A stretch of DNA of 64,000 nt from Zingiber officinale (Eukaryota > Streptophyta > Magnoliopsida > Zingiberales > Zingiberaceae). The stretch lies in contig NC_056002.1 of assembly GCF_018446385.1 (NCBI RefSeq), positions 10,116,894-10,180,893 on the forward strand. Direction: 5' to 3'. Position 1 is the stretch's first letter, and every line of letters starts with the position of its first letter. The translations under genes and the position numbers were made by a program. Shown here piece after piece: positions 33,206 through 46,103 of this stretch. The notes under the pieces were generated by a model. The model worked only from the letters and a program-made list of their open reading frames with translations. It was not told the origin of the DNA and made no database searches.

Positions 33206-34588
33206 GTGAGCTCCGCCGCCTTTCCATTATCTTTTCTGTTCCAGTTTCGCTGGTTTTTTGATTTCCCCTTCATCAAGCAAGCTGCTCGATTGTTTGTTGT
33301 ATGAGAATTAGGTTGGTATGTGCTTGCGAAGGAAGAAAGACGTAAAGGATGCTTAATGTCGTTGTGGAAGAAGAGGTTCGAGTATTCGGTGGGCTAATTA
33401 GGGTTCATTTGTTATGAGCCAGAGGCACCACCGAGCATGCTTGAATGCTCGATTCGTGAGATAATGTTGCATAGCTTCATCACTTTCCGGTTGTGGGATT
33501 GGATTTAGATTTGTAAAATATATATATATATACCACCGAATTGACTACATTGGCGGCTGACAAAAATAAATGTAATTTAGGAAGTCATGAACCAGTTTGA
33601 TGTTCGACCTTGCACTAAGTTAAAATAAAATTGATTGACTGCAGCGTGTGCTATTAGACTTCTGCGTCAATTCAAAATTAATTTAATTGACTGCACTTCG
33701 CCACTAAATGCATCTGTTACATTTGAGTATATTGGTTTTGATTGCCAACTGCCAACTACTTCAGCATAATTTGGATTACTGTCGCTGTCAGAATTTGTCA
33801 CTGATTCAAATTTATGATCTAATTTAGTCTTTTTTTTGTTCATGATAGTAGCAATCTTATACTGTTCAAAGAATTCTAGTCATTTTTTTTCTTTAATATA
33901 AGTCAATCGTGTAATGTGGCTAAACTATGTCAAACAATTATCTACTCTTTCAAACTTAACTGCTGCATTAGATGTTTTGTTTAGCGTCTTACTGGCTTAT
34001 ACGTCTCTTCCGTAGAATTTTATAATGCCAATTGTTCTCATGCTTTAACCGCCTCTTGTTGAGCTATCATCTGTAATTATATAATTTATGTTTCTATAGG
34101 CTAGTGTTGTAGCTTTAACTTTTGCATTAAAATGCTGTGCTGTGGTTGGTCCTGTATCTATTGGGAAAATTAAAAAAAATCTTTGCCTCAGACAAATTGT
34201 TCTACTTATGCACACTACATTCTGTGAAAAGTGGCATCTATTGCTTCCAGTTAATTGCTCCATTTTATTTTATGTTTCTTTGTTGTGCGGATATCTTTGT
34301 TTTCCTTTGGCTCATTGCACATGCAAACTTGTGGTGGTATTCAGGTGATGCTGTGCATGCAATCATGGTTAGCTTAAGAAGCTAATCGTCTATTGGCTTA
34401 AATTTCTGCTTCACATGACATGGTGTTTCCATCTACCTAATGGTTTTGTGGAGCAATCCCCAAGACCAGCAATTCCAAATGTACATAGCCTAATCAGAAA
34501 AGTCACATAACTCAATACTTCAAGTAATTCAGGCACAAAGGATCCACTGATTGTCATAGAATTCAAGTTATCCAAATTAGAAAAATCT

Positions 34589-37500
34589 ATGGGTCGAAAT
34601 ATATCTTTCTTCATTTTATTAATGCTTCTCCCCCTAGTTGATTCATCAAGACCATGGAAGATGCTGATCATGAACTCAGGAGGGGCGTCAAACTTGTTAC
34701 GTAGCTGGACTATTTTCAGTGCAGGAATATTTGCACTCATGGCATCAATGATGTCTGTGTTTCTTATTATCCAGCACCTTGCAGTCTATAAGCTGCCTGA
34801 GGTATTTCAGTTTTCACTTTTTTCATTCTTTCTTGATTTCTCAGCCAAATGTTCTGCTGAAGTGTGAGTTGTTTATTTTTTTCTCCATTATGCTTAAAGT
34901 TGTGTGATCCAGAATGTTTCTTGCTGTTGTTAATTACGTTACTTTTTCAACCCATCTCAGGAGCAGAAATTCTTGATAGGTCTCATTCTGATGGTTCCTG
35001 TATATGCAATTTCATCGGTATGTCTTTCTGTTACATTGCATTTTACATTTATTTTATGGTTGTTGTTCTTGTGCAACATGAGCTTAATGTGTATCTAGAA
35101 AATTTATTATTTGGTTTCAAGAACTTTGGACTCGGGACAGCACAAGTTTATCAATCGAATTTTAGTATTGTGCAACTTCACCACTTGAATGTCTTTGTTG
35201 CCCTATGTTATTATTCGTATTTGCCAATCCATTTATGATGAATTGTTCTATATTCTCTCATTATTAATTTTTTTCCTTGAAATTAGCTTCACCATGATGC
35301 CTGATCTTCATTCACTTGTTGAGGCTAATATACAGTATTCTCTGTCTCACCTTGTCTTGCAGTTCTTGTCTTTGTCATACACAAAAATTGCATTCATCTT
35401 TGAAGTGTTGCGGGACTGTTATGAAGCTTTTGCTATGTATTGTTTCGAGAGGTACTTGATTGCTTGTTTAGGTAAGTTCCCTAATGCTTGCTTCTTTTTT
35501 TTTTGATGTTCAGCTTAGGTACTATACTGAGTATTATACTTGGTTCTTTCTAGTTCCTATTCACTTTTTTGTTGACTACGTGTTTTATATTCAGTTGAGA
35601 AGTTTGGTAGTAGAGCTTCCGTACATTGGAAAAAAGTATCTTAGGAGAATTATGTCTTTAGATCAGTGATCCAAATTATATATCTTTGGTATTTTGATGT
35701 CTTTTTTTACCAATTGGTGGATATTTTCTATAACCTTTCAATTACCTTTGTCCCAAAGTGATGAATAAGGTGACCGAAAAAGTTTTATGTGAACTTACTC
35801 ATGATCTCATGGTTCAGAGTTTATGTAATAGTTAATAAATCCTTTTGTCCATACTTCACATTAGCTGTTACAATCCCTTGTATTACTACAGATCAGTTGT
35901 GCTACTAGTTATTTATAGTAAGCAATTTATGCTTATTTGTTTAATTTATTTAGACTTGTGCCACTCATGCAGGAAGATTTATTCTTGGCGAACTATAGTT
36001 AGTATGCCTTGCAATTGTTCTTGCAAAGAAATACAGTTACTCCACCCACCTGCATGTGTATTAAAAAAGCATTTTATGTCCTTAGAATCTCAGATTCTTG
36101 ATTGATAAGAGAATCTTGTGGTGTGGTGTCTTGAATTGATAATATATAGCTGTTATCATCAGTTTTCCCTCTTTCTGAAATGGATATGCATATATGTCCA
36201 AGTATCCAAGAATTTGATAGTTTCGAAATGGAATAATTTGAAGAAAGACTTTAGATAACTCGCATCAAATCTCTTTATCATCTGTCTTCTGTGGTTAAAA
36301 AAATCTAGTTTCTTTTTCACATTTATATAGTCATATTTATTTTGTGCGTTTTTTTTGTTGTGACTTAGTTACAAACAGGACACTGCCAAATATTGTTGTT
36401 ATCTATCCTGATTCTTAGTTTCTATCTATTATGACTTAAGGCGGCGAGGAAAATACAATAAAACTTATGGAGACTCAAAGTGAAATATCTTCTAGCACAC
36501 CTCTATTGGAGATTGAGTACGCAGATGGACTTGTAAGACATCCATTTCCATTGAATTGCTTCATGAAGCACTGGTATCTTGGTCCTGACTTCTACCAATC
36601 TGTTAAGATCGGAATTGTTCAATATGTATGACTCTTCTTGTTATTATTAGAATTCTACGCTGGTAACTACTTGCGATTATTGATTTGCTGCTTATTTGCA
36701 GATGATACTTAAAACAGTATGCGCTCTGCTAGCAATCATTTTAGGACTTTTGGGAGTTTATGGCGAAGGGAAATTTGAATGGAGATATGGGTAAGGTTAT
36801 CCGTGCTCAATTCATAGTTTTCATAGACTGATTGATGACCTGGGAAATGGTGGAACTTTCAGTGACAACATTCACTTGCTCAAGATAAGGGATGAGAAAA
36901 TCAATTGAGCAATCTATGTTTGTGTTCTGCTGCAGGTACCCATATCTGGCGGTCATACTCAATTTTAGTCAGACATGGGCCTTGTATTGCCTTGTACAGT
37001 TCTATTCTGTCACTAAACACAAGCTGGAACCAATCAAGCCCTTGGCAAAATTCCTTGTATTTAAGTCCATTGTATTCTTAACTTGGTGGCAAGGTGTTGC
37101 TATTGCATTTCTCTTTTCAGCTGGAGCTTTGAAAGGCCATTTAGCACAACAGCTGAAGACACGTATTCAGGATTATATCATATGCATTGAGGTGATTCAC
37201 AATGGCTTTAAAATTAAAGTTTCATTGCTTTTGCTCCGTTATATTTGCTTTCTTTCCATGTGTAATTTTTAAAGTACACATCAAACAACAATTTTCTTCT
37301 GCTTACAAATCGGATACTGCTCTTATGTTAACCCTTTTCTGGGTGCAGATTGTTCAATACGTAGGCATCACTCTTAGAGTGTTCTGTTCCAATATTTCCT
37401 CTTCACAGAATTTCCTTATTTATCATTCTTGCTTTGAACAATGAAATTACATCACAACTTTTAAGAGAACTCTTACTGATTAAAAACCATTATTTTATTT

Positions 37501-40500
37501 TCATCTTTAAATTTCAAATCAACTTTTAGCTGCATTGCTAAAGCTAAGCATAATACTGTATCTACTGATCTAGTTCAAGTTTCAAACATTTATTAATACT
37601 ATGTGGAGTCCTTGAATACTGTTATGGCACATGTATTTTTGTGCGTTAGAGCTAATATGCTACCCATAATAAGATAACTGCATTAAAATTCAGGTAAATA
37701 TATTACAGAACCCATATACTATGACTTGCATTACTATCTTTCAATTTCATTTTTTTGTTGGAAAATACATGACCTTATAAGTGTTTAGTTTAGGTTGTTC
37801 TATCATGGTAATTTAACATAAAAGCTGCCCAGGACCTAAACAACATAGGATTAACAATATTCTTTTATTATTATCCTTCCCAAAATTTTCTTCTTTTTCC
37901 CCCTCTCTTTTCTCTGTCCCTGACGTCTAAAATTGCCACTGCCCCATGAAAGCTGTCCTTGGAGGGTACTTCCCTATAGTGAATCTGCACAAAGCAATAT
38001 TATTGTTATGGGAACGAACAGAGAACAGAGAAGAGGGAGAAGAAGAGAGTAGAGGGAAAGAAATGGACGTAAAAGTTATGTTTGTTAGGCGACAGGTGGT
38101 GACAGGTCATCCTCATTTAACTGCTATCTAATTAGTCGACAGGACGAAAACTGCATACTTGTATTCAGTGTTGAGCAAAAACAGATGCCCCCTCAATTTC
38201 ACTATAGTAACGAAAGTAAGTATATACAAATTTAAAAAATGAGGAAAGCTAATATACTTTTATTAGCTGTATCTTATCTTATGATCTGCATGCTACAATA
38301 TCTATATGTATCTGATTTAAATGAGCCAGCTAAGAGGCACATTAGGGTAAATGAGAAGGAAAATACTAAGTGCCAAAACTGTTTGTTTCTAACAATAACG
38401 TTGTTTGACATGCTCTTTAGGGCTCAATACCATGTTGTTGCAAACCTCATCTGGGGGCTTGTCCAGTTGATTTCATTATCAAACAAAGAGAAGGATGAGT
38501 TTATGTACTCTGTGATGGCATTTTATTTAAGATAGGAAAAGAGGTCTATGGGTGTGTGGCAATGGAGCCATCATCATGCCCAAATGAAACTACGTTTCCA
38601 TTCTCAACATCATACATTATCCCAACTTCAACAACTTCCAAGGCATTGTAAACATGACCATTTATTGAGAACTATCATGCTCAGATGGTTAGAACCCGAA
38701 GAAGCCTTTTTCACTAATGAATATCAGCTACTACCATAGTCCAATGCTCTCATAGTTGGACTCTTCATCTATCCCTTCCATACTCGTTGTAGACCTACAC
38801 TTAGAGTGGGCACTCAATATTTCTATTGTTCACGTGTAAAAAGTTTTAGAAATAGCTGTGTTAGACACTTGGATCTGCACCCCTGTCAAATAAAGGCATT
38901 CGGGTCCAATTGAGATATGTTCAACGTCCACACAGTATGATTTTGGATTTAAGATGTGCATTCTACATTTGTCATTCTGGAGGGTTACTATCCCAGGTGA
39001 TGAGGCAATTGATTCATGGTAGCATTCTATGTCACACCAGAGGAAATGCTCACTACATTTTTTTAATTACCTTGATGACCTATGGAGGTTCAGAAAACAT
39101 TGAGAGACCCAACAAAGATGAGCAGTGGAATCAAAGGTTCGATATCATTGAAGAGATCTCATGAGGAAAAGAAACAAGAAAAGGGTAGGTGAATACGTGC
39201 TAGAAATGTGTTGCTGAAAGAGATTACTTTGTCGGCTGACTTATAACAAAAATTATAAAATGGAACCAGTGAACCGGCATAGGGAGGCAAATGCCTGCAT
39301 GCTGGAAGGATCGTCAAAACGTTTAAGATGAAGTGGAAAAGTTGTGATTAGTGGGAAGCAAGAGGCCAGAGCAGTGAGGGTCTGTAACCAGTGATGGCTT
39401 CGGAGTTGGTGGAGAGGGTGGGAATGGGAATGGAATCATCACCCAGCCACATGCCATGAGCCTGCCAGCAACAGCTGGTTCTCCACAGCATCACAAAATG
39501 ATTAAGCTTGAATGCTTATGTTAGTGATTGAAATGTTTCAGGTATCCAACTACAACATAGGACTCTTTTTGTTTGATTGTACTTGCCCAATTGTAATCTT
39601 AAGCACAGTGTCCTTAGTAGGTCAGAGAACACGGTACCGTTGGAGTTTCACGAGTGCTGTGAGGTGAAATCCATGATAATTCTCGAATTAGTCCTTCTGA
39701 TTCTACATATTTTGCTGTTTGTGTTTCCATTCATATTATATTATATTTGAATAGTTGCAACTACCTACAGAAACCAGTATCCTGCTCGGCCATATATATA
39801 TACATGCATAAATATTTTGTATATGCACAAAGAAATAAGAAGAAGAAAAAAAAAGAAATGGTATGTATCACAGAAGCACACTTTATCGCACCCGTTCATC
39901 CATTAGAGGCTTGAAAAGTTCAACCTAGTTAAGGTTTACTGTTTTATTGGCTCCATTGGTCATCACTGATCTACTCTTGCTCAACAGATGGGGGTTGCTG
40001 CAGTGGTTCATCTCTATGTATTTCCAGCTAAACCATATAGCCGTGGGGAAAGATGTGTTCGGAATGTTGCTGTTATGACAGATTATGCTTCACTTGGTAC
40101 CCCTGATCCAGAAGAGGTTAAAGATTGTGGAAGATCAACAAGAGTACGGATCATTCGCCCTGATGACCAGGAAACACTTTTGAGTTTCCCTCAGAGTGTT
40201 CGAGACGTTTTGTTTGGAAGTGGTGAAATTGTGGGTATTCTCCTTTTTGTTATTTCTTGTTCAGTTCACAGGCTAAGAAGCGTGACTCATTCTCCTGGAT
40301 TCACTTGTTAGGTGGCTGATGATGTGAAATTCACTGTTTCTCACGTGGTAGAACCCGTAGAGCGAGGTATTGCAAAGATCAATAAGACGCTTCATCAGAT
40401 TTCAGAAAACGTGAAGCAGCGGGAAAGGGGTAGGAGAAAAACCAAAGACGACAGTTCTGTTGTTCCCTTGAATTCATGGAGAGAGGAGTTTTTGGATGCC

Positions 40501-40620
40501 CATCTCGTCGAAGGAAGTTACAGTGATGGTGGACTGGATACGAAGAGATGGCAAGTGAATGCGAAATCTATTGGCTCCAGACATGGATCTTTCGAGTTCA
40601 ACGGTTCAAGATGGTCGTAA
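34589..40620 (+). CDS. LAZ1: LAZ1-like DUF300 membrane protein
   Basis: Coding exons: 34589-34801, 34961-35017, 35363-35471, 36441-36625, 36702-36790, 36936-37191, 39988-40230, 40312-40620. All junctions are GT-AG, phases agree, and the product is about 486 aa, the usual length. The family (PF03619, Ost-alpha/TMEM184 type) has about seven membrane helices. In plants LAZ1 proteins act at the tonoplast, affecting vacuole integrity, brassinosteroid signalling and cell death. Visible blocks are RDCYEAFAMYCFERYLIACLGG, PYLAVILNFSQTWALYCLVQFY, FKSIVFLTWWQG, TRIQDYIICIE, GERCVRNVAVMTDYAS, FPQSVRDV and HVVEPVERGIAKINKTLHQISENV. The chosen start gives a hydrophobic leader (ISFFILLMLLPLV); in-frame ATGs also lie at 34661 and 34670. 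Intron 6 is unusually long (2.8 kb). The family's Glu before SFLSL is Ser here. No disabling change was seen. Confidence 0.93.
37192..39987 (+). other. Intron 6 of the LAZ1-like gene (2796 bp)
   Basis: Donor GAG|GTGATT and acceptor CAACAG|ATGGGG. It holds several plus-strand open frames of 60-100 codons without motifs. It also has a block near 39370-39480 with GGTGGGAATGGGAATGG that could be transposon debris. No internal gene is supported. Confidence 0.8.
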
Positions 40621-41504
40621 CTGTTGCACATTTAGTAGTTTTAGTTAGCTAGCAGCACTAACACGAGTAACTTCTATTGTGCTACTGCATTATATTTCAT
40701 CTATAAATGTTGCTATACTAAACTTGCCTGACGTATCGGTAGTGCTGGGTTGGACAAGGACGTGCAGTGATTTTGGTTTGAGGATCCTTCAAGAGTTCAT
40801 AACTGACCTTTCGGTATCTTTGAATCTGGCCCTAGGTTACAATCATAAAGTCCCTTTGTAATTACAATACTACTGGATCAGGGATGTCGTGAATGAGTTA
40901 TATTCTTCTCTTCTAGTTATATAACCCGCGAGCTATTTTCTCAGAGGAGTTTATTTATTCATCTACGAATTCGAACACTATTTGTTTCAACAATTGTTTT
41001 TACAATGCAAGATTTATTGAAGTTTTTATAGCATTCTTATGATACTAAAATTGTCAGATATTCTGTAAAAAAGTAAATAGCCAGTATCAATTCGGGTGAT
41101 AAACTCTCAGGGCAAAGTGAAATTGTTCCCATAACTTCTATTTTCTTTGATATGCTTTCACATCTTTGAAGGCTTTTTGTCGGTTTAAAAGACTTCAATA
41201 CTATCCCAAGGCTTTTATTTATCAACGCATTACGAAAATACACTTTTCATTTTAAACATAAATTAATATTTGGAAAGAAAATTACTTTCTACTATTTTTC
41301 TATATCTACAAATAAAAAAATAAAATTTTTAATATTTTTTGAAAATATTTTATTTATAAATTATCACAACAATATGAGTAGGGAGAAGTTAATCTAGCGA
41401 TAAAATGTAAATTTTAAAAGGTACTATCTAAAATTTTAAGAGCATTTTTTTAAAAAAAATATATAAAAGACAAAATCTCAACTTTTTCAAAAAAAAATGT
41501 AATT
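40621..41504. other. 3' flank of the LAZ1-like gene, no gene
   Basis: The 3' UTR probably ends between 40690 and 41030. Beyond that the sequence is AT-rich spacer. Confidence 0.5.
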
Positions 41505-41600
41505 TGCTGTGGGCTTTACCAGCTTCCTCGGTCCAGCCCGTTGATTTTTACCAAGTAAATTAGGGTTTTGGCTCTCCATTCCTCTATATATATACGGTAG
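41505..41600 (+). promoter_or_regulatory. Site II / telo-box / TATA promoter
   Basis: TGGGCTTT at about 41510 and CAGCCCGTT at about 41534 match site II elements in both orientations. TTAGGGTTTTGG at about 41559 is a telo-box, and TATATATATAC at about 41584-41594 is a TATA box. This combination is typical of plant ribosomal-protein and snoRNA gene promoters. Confidence 0.6.
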
Positions 41601-41698
41601 TCGAGCGGAACTTGAAGAGTATGTGCATCCTCCTTTGGCGACTCTCTTTCATTAGGTTCGTATGCTTTCTTGTATTGGGTGATTTCCATTTCGCAAAC

Positions 41699-41765
41699 AG
41701 GCGATGATGAAGAATGAAGTCATGCACCACGCCGATGAGATTTAGAGTCTCATGTGCTGACACCA
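41699..41765 (+). ncRNA. Candidate C/D-box snoRNA
   Basis: Box C ATGATGA at 41704-41710, a C'-like GATGAGA at 41734-41740 and box D CTGA at 41757-41760, about 100 bases downstream of the promoter above. The putative guide upstream of box D is TTAGAGTCTCATGTG. Weak points are no clear D' box, a poor terminal stem (GGCG against CACC), and a competing ATGAGA/TCTCAT hairpin over the guide. I could not name its rRNA or snRNA target. Confidence 0.4.
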
Positions 41766-42641
41766 GATATTCTACCCATTGTTATCTGAGCCTCATTCGA
41801 TTTCTCGTCCTTTTGATTTTACGCCTTTATCATCGATTTAGATTTATTGCCACTCTTTGATGAGATTGAACTCGTTTTCTTTTGTTTGTTTGTGTTTATT
41901 TCTTTGTATAAGAGGACAGATCAAACGATAAGGGTTTCGTGCAATGAATCTTTTAATGAAAATATGAAGATCCTATTTTGCTTTAAAAAATTAATCTTTA
42001 CACATACCGCATAGGTAAGTATCATTTTGTTTGTCTAAATTCTTATTGTTTTTAGATCTATCAAGAGAACTATTTTGTCAAAAAATAATTTCGATTTTGT
42101 CCAATTAGAAATTTAATAATAGTTCCATCTGTTCATTTCAAAAAGAATTATATATATATTTCTATGATCAAGCATTAATTTTAAGGAAAAAAGAAAATGA
42201 AATTTAACCAATATTTTTTTTGTAAATAAAGTTTGAAAATATCTCTTCGAAAATAAATAAAATTTTAGATTTCAATCAGTAATAAATGATTTTAGATCGA
42301 ATTGAAAATTTTTGAGAGTTTTGGATGTTCATTAAGTAATATGTTGCTTGACCAAGGTCATGGCGGTCAGGTGATTGAACCACTTTAAGCTCGACTATTC
42401 TAGCAAAATTTCCGCTCGTTGCTAGCACCAATTGCCCTTTTGAAAGTATTCATTTCTTGAGCACCTCTAAATAACTCATCTAGTACCAACAAAATGATTT
42501 TAGAATTTTTTTAAAAAAATAATTCATGTATACATAATTAATTTTGTAGATGGATGATGTTCTCCTAATAATTGGTGTTCCTAATAATTGATGTTTTAAT
42601 TTTGTTATAGAATGATTTTGTTTGTTTTTTAAAATAATTTA
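41766..42641. other. AT-rich spacer, no gene seen
   Basis: No supported feature. A CCAAGGTCATGGCGGTCAGG block near 42353 may be transposon debris. Confidence 0.5.
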
Positions 42642-44229
42642 GGGATATTCAATCAATAGATTTAATGATTTTTAGTCATAGATTTTTATAGAGTTATAAA
42701 TTTTTATTAACTTTATAGATTTCATAATTTAATAATATTTTTATCTAACACTTTCATCAAATATATTCTTATATGTTTTTTTAATTTAAAAATTATTATA
42801 AAAAAAGTGAGAAAAAAAGGTAAAATTTTCTATCATTTTTGTCTCATAGTTTAATACTTTTTGAGGCATAAATAAATACAGATGAATTATATTCAATTTA
42901 TAGAAATTAAATTTTTAATTAAACATAAATATTAATTAATCAATATTTTTTAATGATACATAATATTAATATCAAATATCTTGATAATAAAAAAATATTG
43001 AGAATTTGTGATATGTGTTTAATAGTTTTATATTGAAAAGAAAAAAATCTAAGGTTTATTATTACCAATATGATGAACATCACCATATTCGATTTTTGTT
43101 ATTGTATGAATATATTTCAATTATATTTGTATTAACATTTATTTCAATTATTATATTTGTATTAACATTTGCTCATTGTTATTCTTGAGTATTAAATAAT
43201 TAATCAAAGCAATCATTATTATGAACCTGTTTTTGTAAGATATAAAATTTTATTATCTAGTTCAACTATAAATAAATACATAAGCATAAGAATCTAGAAA
43301 AATAATAGGCAACAAAACAAGTAGTAGGCAATAAGTCATGTATTACATGTATTATAAGGCAATGGAGGAGAGAAACCTTACAAAACAAGTGAGTTTACTG
43401 AGATAAACGTTGCATCAATAGATTTAGATATTTTGTGAAAAAAAACTTATTAAGACGTTAGCGTTGATTTAAAATACATGTTGTCAACTTTACAATGTAA
43501 ACAACCACATTACTAGTAATAAAGTGCAACGAGTTACAAGAAGACAAGAAACCAGTTTTACAGGACTTCTACCCCAATTAAATAACGACTAGTAGTCTTA
43601 TCTATTACATGACACGAAGAAAAATTAGGTGTCCTATATCACACGTCAAAAATTTATCTAATTGACTAAAAAGGAAAACAAATATACATATAAATTGACA
43701 ATCACATAATAATCAATGTAGCTTATGCTCAGACGAAAGTAAATGCTTCCGACAGTAGATTCAAAAAAATACAAAGCGTTATAATTTTTTCCGGGTGAAT
43801 CAAAATAATAAAGTCAAATAATATAATGCTAATAGATGTTTGTTTGCTTGCGAGAAAGAGATCGAAGGGAAAATAGAGGCGACGGCAGAGAGAGATGTGT
43901 TGGATTAAAAGTCCATATAATTCTCAAGGATAAATCAATTACTTTTTCTTTTACTTTTTAGAGTTTACCAAGGGTTTAAAGTTTGTACACAACAAATTTT
44001 AAAAGAATTCATAAAAATTTATTGAAAGTTTACATATTAAAAGATTTTCATAGAGTTTTAAAAAATTAAATTTCAATATTGCATGACTTTTTAAAACTAT
44101 AAAAATTTAATTTGGATATCACTAAATTTTTATGAAGTTTATAAAAGTTTAGGTTGAATACATCTAGACTTTTAGCATCTAAAAAAGTCATTAAAAGTAA
44201 TTAAAAATCTAATATTGAATACACCACCC
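42642..44229. mobile_element. Non-autonomous PIF/Harbinger-like element, 1588 bp, TSD TTA
   Basis: The left end GGGATATTCAATCAATAGATTT and right end (reverse complement GGGTGGTGTATTCAATATTAGATTT) are imperfect terminal inverted repeats that recur weakly farther in. Both flanks carry TTA (42639-42641 and 44230-44232), the canonical 3-bp target of this superfamily. The interior is AT-rich without transposase. TIR imperfection suggests an old copy. Confidence 0.5.
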
Positions 44230-44487
44230 TTATATATTTATATTTTATAATTCCATTAATTCTGAAGATGATCAATTTTATTTTACATAAATTTTCATTA
44301 ATCACTAAGGTAAATTGAGGAATTGTAGATGTTCATGACTCAACGACCAATATTATTAGTAGTTCAAGTACATGTTTAAGAATATACTGTGTAGGAATCG
44401 TAGTTCGTCTGAATGATCACGCTAATATCGTTGTGAACTCTATCGTTCCAATTCGAATATTATTTCATGAAACGATTGTGGAGTGTT

Positions 44488-44545
44488 ACACGCACGAATG
44501 TCGCCTAAGATTATATATATATCTTTGGCGACATTCGTGTGTGAC
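44488..44545. repeat. Long inverted repeat (foldback hairpin)
   Basis: CACGCACGAATGTCGCC at 44489-44505 pairs with GGCGACATTCGTGTGTG at 44528-44544. The AAGATTATATATATATCTT centre extends the pairing, giving arms near 25 bp with few mismatches. Confidence 0.8.
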
Positions 44546-44682
44546 GTGTGTGGACGCCTCTCTGTATAGGAGGTGCCTCCAATGTTGCGTGTGGGCGCCT
44601 TTATGTATGGGAGGAGCCTCCAATCATTGGAGGCGCTTCCAATCATCATAGAAACATTTTGAATAACTAGAGGCGTCTCCCA
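44546..44682. repeat. GGAGGYGCCTCC palindrome modules
   Basis: GGAGGTGCCTCC, GGAGGAGCCTCC, CCTCCAATCATTGGAGG and GGAGGCGCTTCC occur within 100 bp, separated by short spacers with GTGTGGGCGCCT. This is similar in style to the hairpin modules in the LTRs elsewhere in the window. Confidence 0.6.
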
Positions 44683-44816
44683 TGCAAAGAAGGGTTGATG
44701 TGCAAATTTTAAAATGAACTTTTATTATATTATATTTTAAAATAATTATATTTTTAGAAACTAAATTTTATTTATCAAAATCTCAATGCTAAGTTATACA
44801 TTTTTATTAGCATCAT

Positions 44817-44946
44817 GTCTTCTCTCACTCGCCTAAATCCTAAACCACGTTGTCGCCTTCTTCTCGCATTGTTGCCTGGCCCCATGACATGCTCAATCAG
44901 GCCACATCAGAGCGCCTCCGGCGTCATTATTCGATTCATCTAGAGG
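44817..44946 (+). other. Possible first-exon fragment, unidentified
   Basis: An ATG at 44817 opens 43 codons (SSLTRLNPKPRCRLLLAL onward) ending in a TAG that directly precedes a donor-like GAG|GTAATC. The GC content rises above the AT-rich flanks. It may be a stray exon or transposon-captured piece. I found no continuation. Confidence 0.2.
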
Positions 44947-45160
44947 TAATCATTTTCGATCCGTTGTGTTTCGGCTGTTCTGATCCGTTCTTTTGCGTTA
45001 TATCGTCCTAGAATGACATTTCAAAATAAATCACATTATTTATTGGGACTTTGAATGACGTGAGGTCAGGGACGAATCCAGAAATTAAAGATGTAATGAG
45101 TTTAAACTTGGGAAGGCTCAAATTTAGTATATTAAATTATATATATATAGAGAGAGAGAG

Positions 45161-45219
45161 GATTGATATCGTGCGCGCCCGCACAGTGCGCGACTGTGCG
45201 CGCGCGCACGATATCAATC
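45161..45219. repeat. Near-perfect palindrome, 27-bp arms
   Basis: The left arm starts GATTGATATCGTGCGCG, the 5-base loop GCGCG is at 45188-45192, and the right arm mirrors the left with one mismatch (about position 45175). Confidence 0.92.
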
Positions 45220-45383
45220 GGATTTTTTTTAATATTTTAAATAAAAAAATCAATTAAAAAATAAACATTTTCTTATATAAATCTCTAATACATTAATATA
45301 TCCCCTCAACATATTACAATACTCAATAAATACTTAAATTTATTTTATTTTAATTTCTTTTCTAAACTAAACACTATAATTTA

Positions 45384-45690
45384 ATTGGGAAACCTAAACC
45401 CAAAAGGTAAAATCTAAAAAAAAAAATAGCTTTGATACTATAACTCAAAACCTGAACCCTAGAGGTAAAAATCTTTAAAAAAATAGCTTTAATACTATAA
45501 CCCAAAACCTGAACCCTAGAGGTAAAATCTAAAAAAAATAGCTTTGATACTATAACCCAAAGCTTAAACCCTAAATAGCCTTGATACTATAACCCAAAGG
45601 CTGAACCCTAGAGGTAAAATCTTAAAAAAAAATAGCTTTGATACTATAACCCAAAACCTGAACTCTAAAAATAAAATTTTAAAAAAATAT
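45384..45690. repeat. About 57-bp tandem repeat
   Basis: Five units of ACCTGAACCCTAGAGGTAAAA, an A-run, then ATAGCTTTGATACTATAACCC; one unit is shortened. A further partial copy lies at 45890-45970. Confidence 0.85.
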
Positions 45691-46064
45691 TTTAATTATT
45701 TTTTTTAATTCAAAAATTAATTATAAAAAAATAACAAAACACAGACATTTTGAATTAAAAAAAATAATATTTCTTTATATAAGTAGCTACGTTAAGATAT
45801 CCCCTTAACATATTACAATACTCCATAAATATTTAAATTTATTTCATTTTTAATTTTTTTTAACTAAATATTATAATTCAATTGAAAAATCTAAACCCTA
45901 GAGGTAAAATCTTAAAAAAAAATTAACTGAAAAATTATATCCCAATTAGGATGTCTGAACCTTACTAATAAAATCTAAAAATATATATTTTATTTATTTT
46001 TTAATCAAAATTAATATATTTTATTTATTTTTTTAATCAAAATTAAAACAAAAAAACAAAAAAA

Positions 46065-46103
46065 TGCGCGACACGCACAGTCGCGCACTGTGCGTGTCGC
46101 GCA
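46065..46103. repeat. Perfect palindrome, 17-bp arms
   Basis: TGCGCGACACGCACAGT, loop CGCGC, then its exact reverse complement. Confidence 0.93.

Noticed and set aside
34863-35669. Several 60-125 codon plus-strand frames
   Set aside because: They run through introns of the LAZ1-like gene and overlap its exons in other or extended frames.
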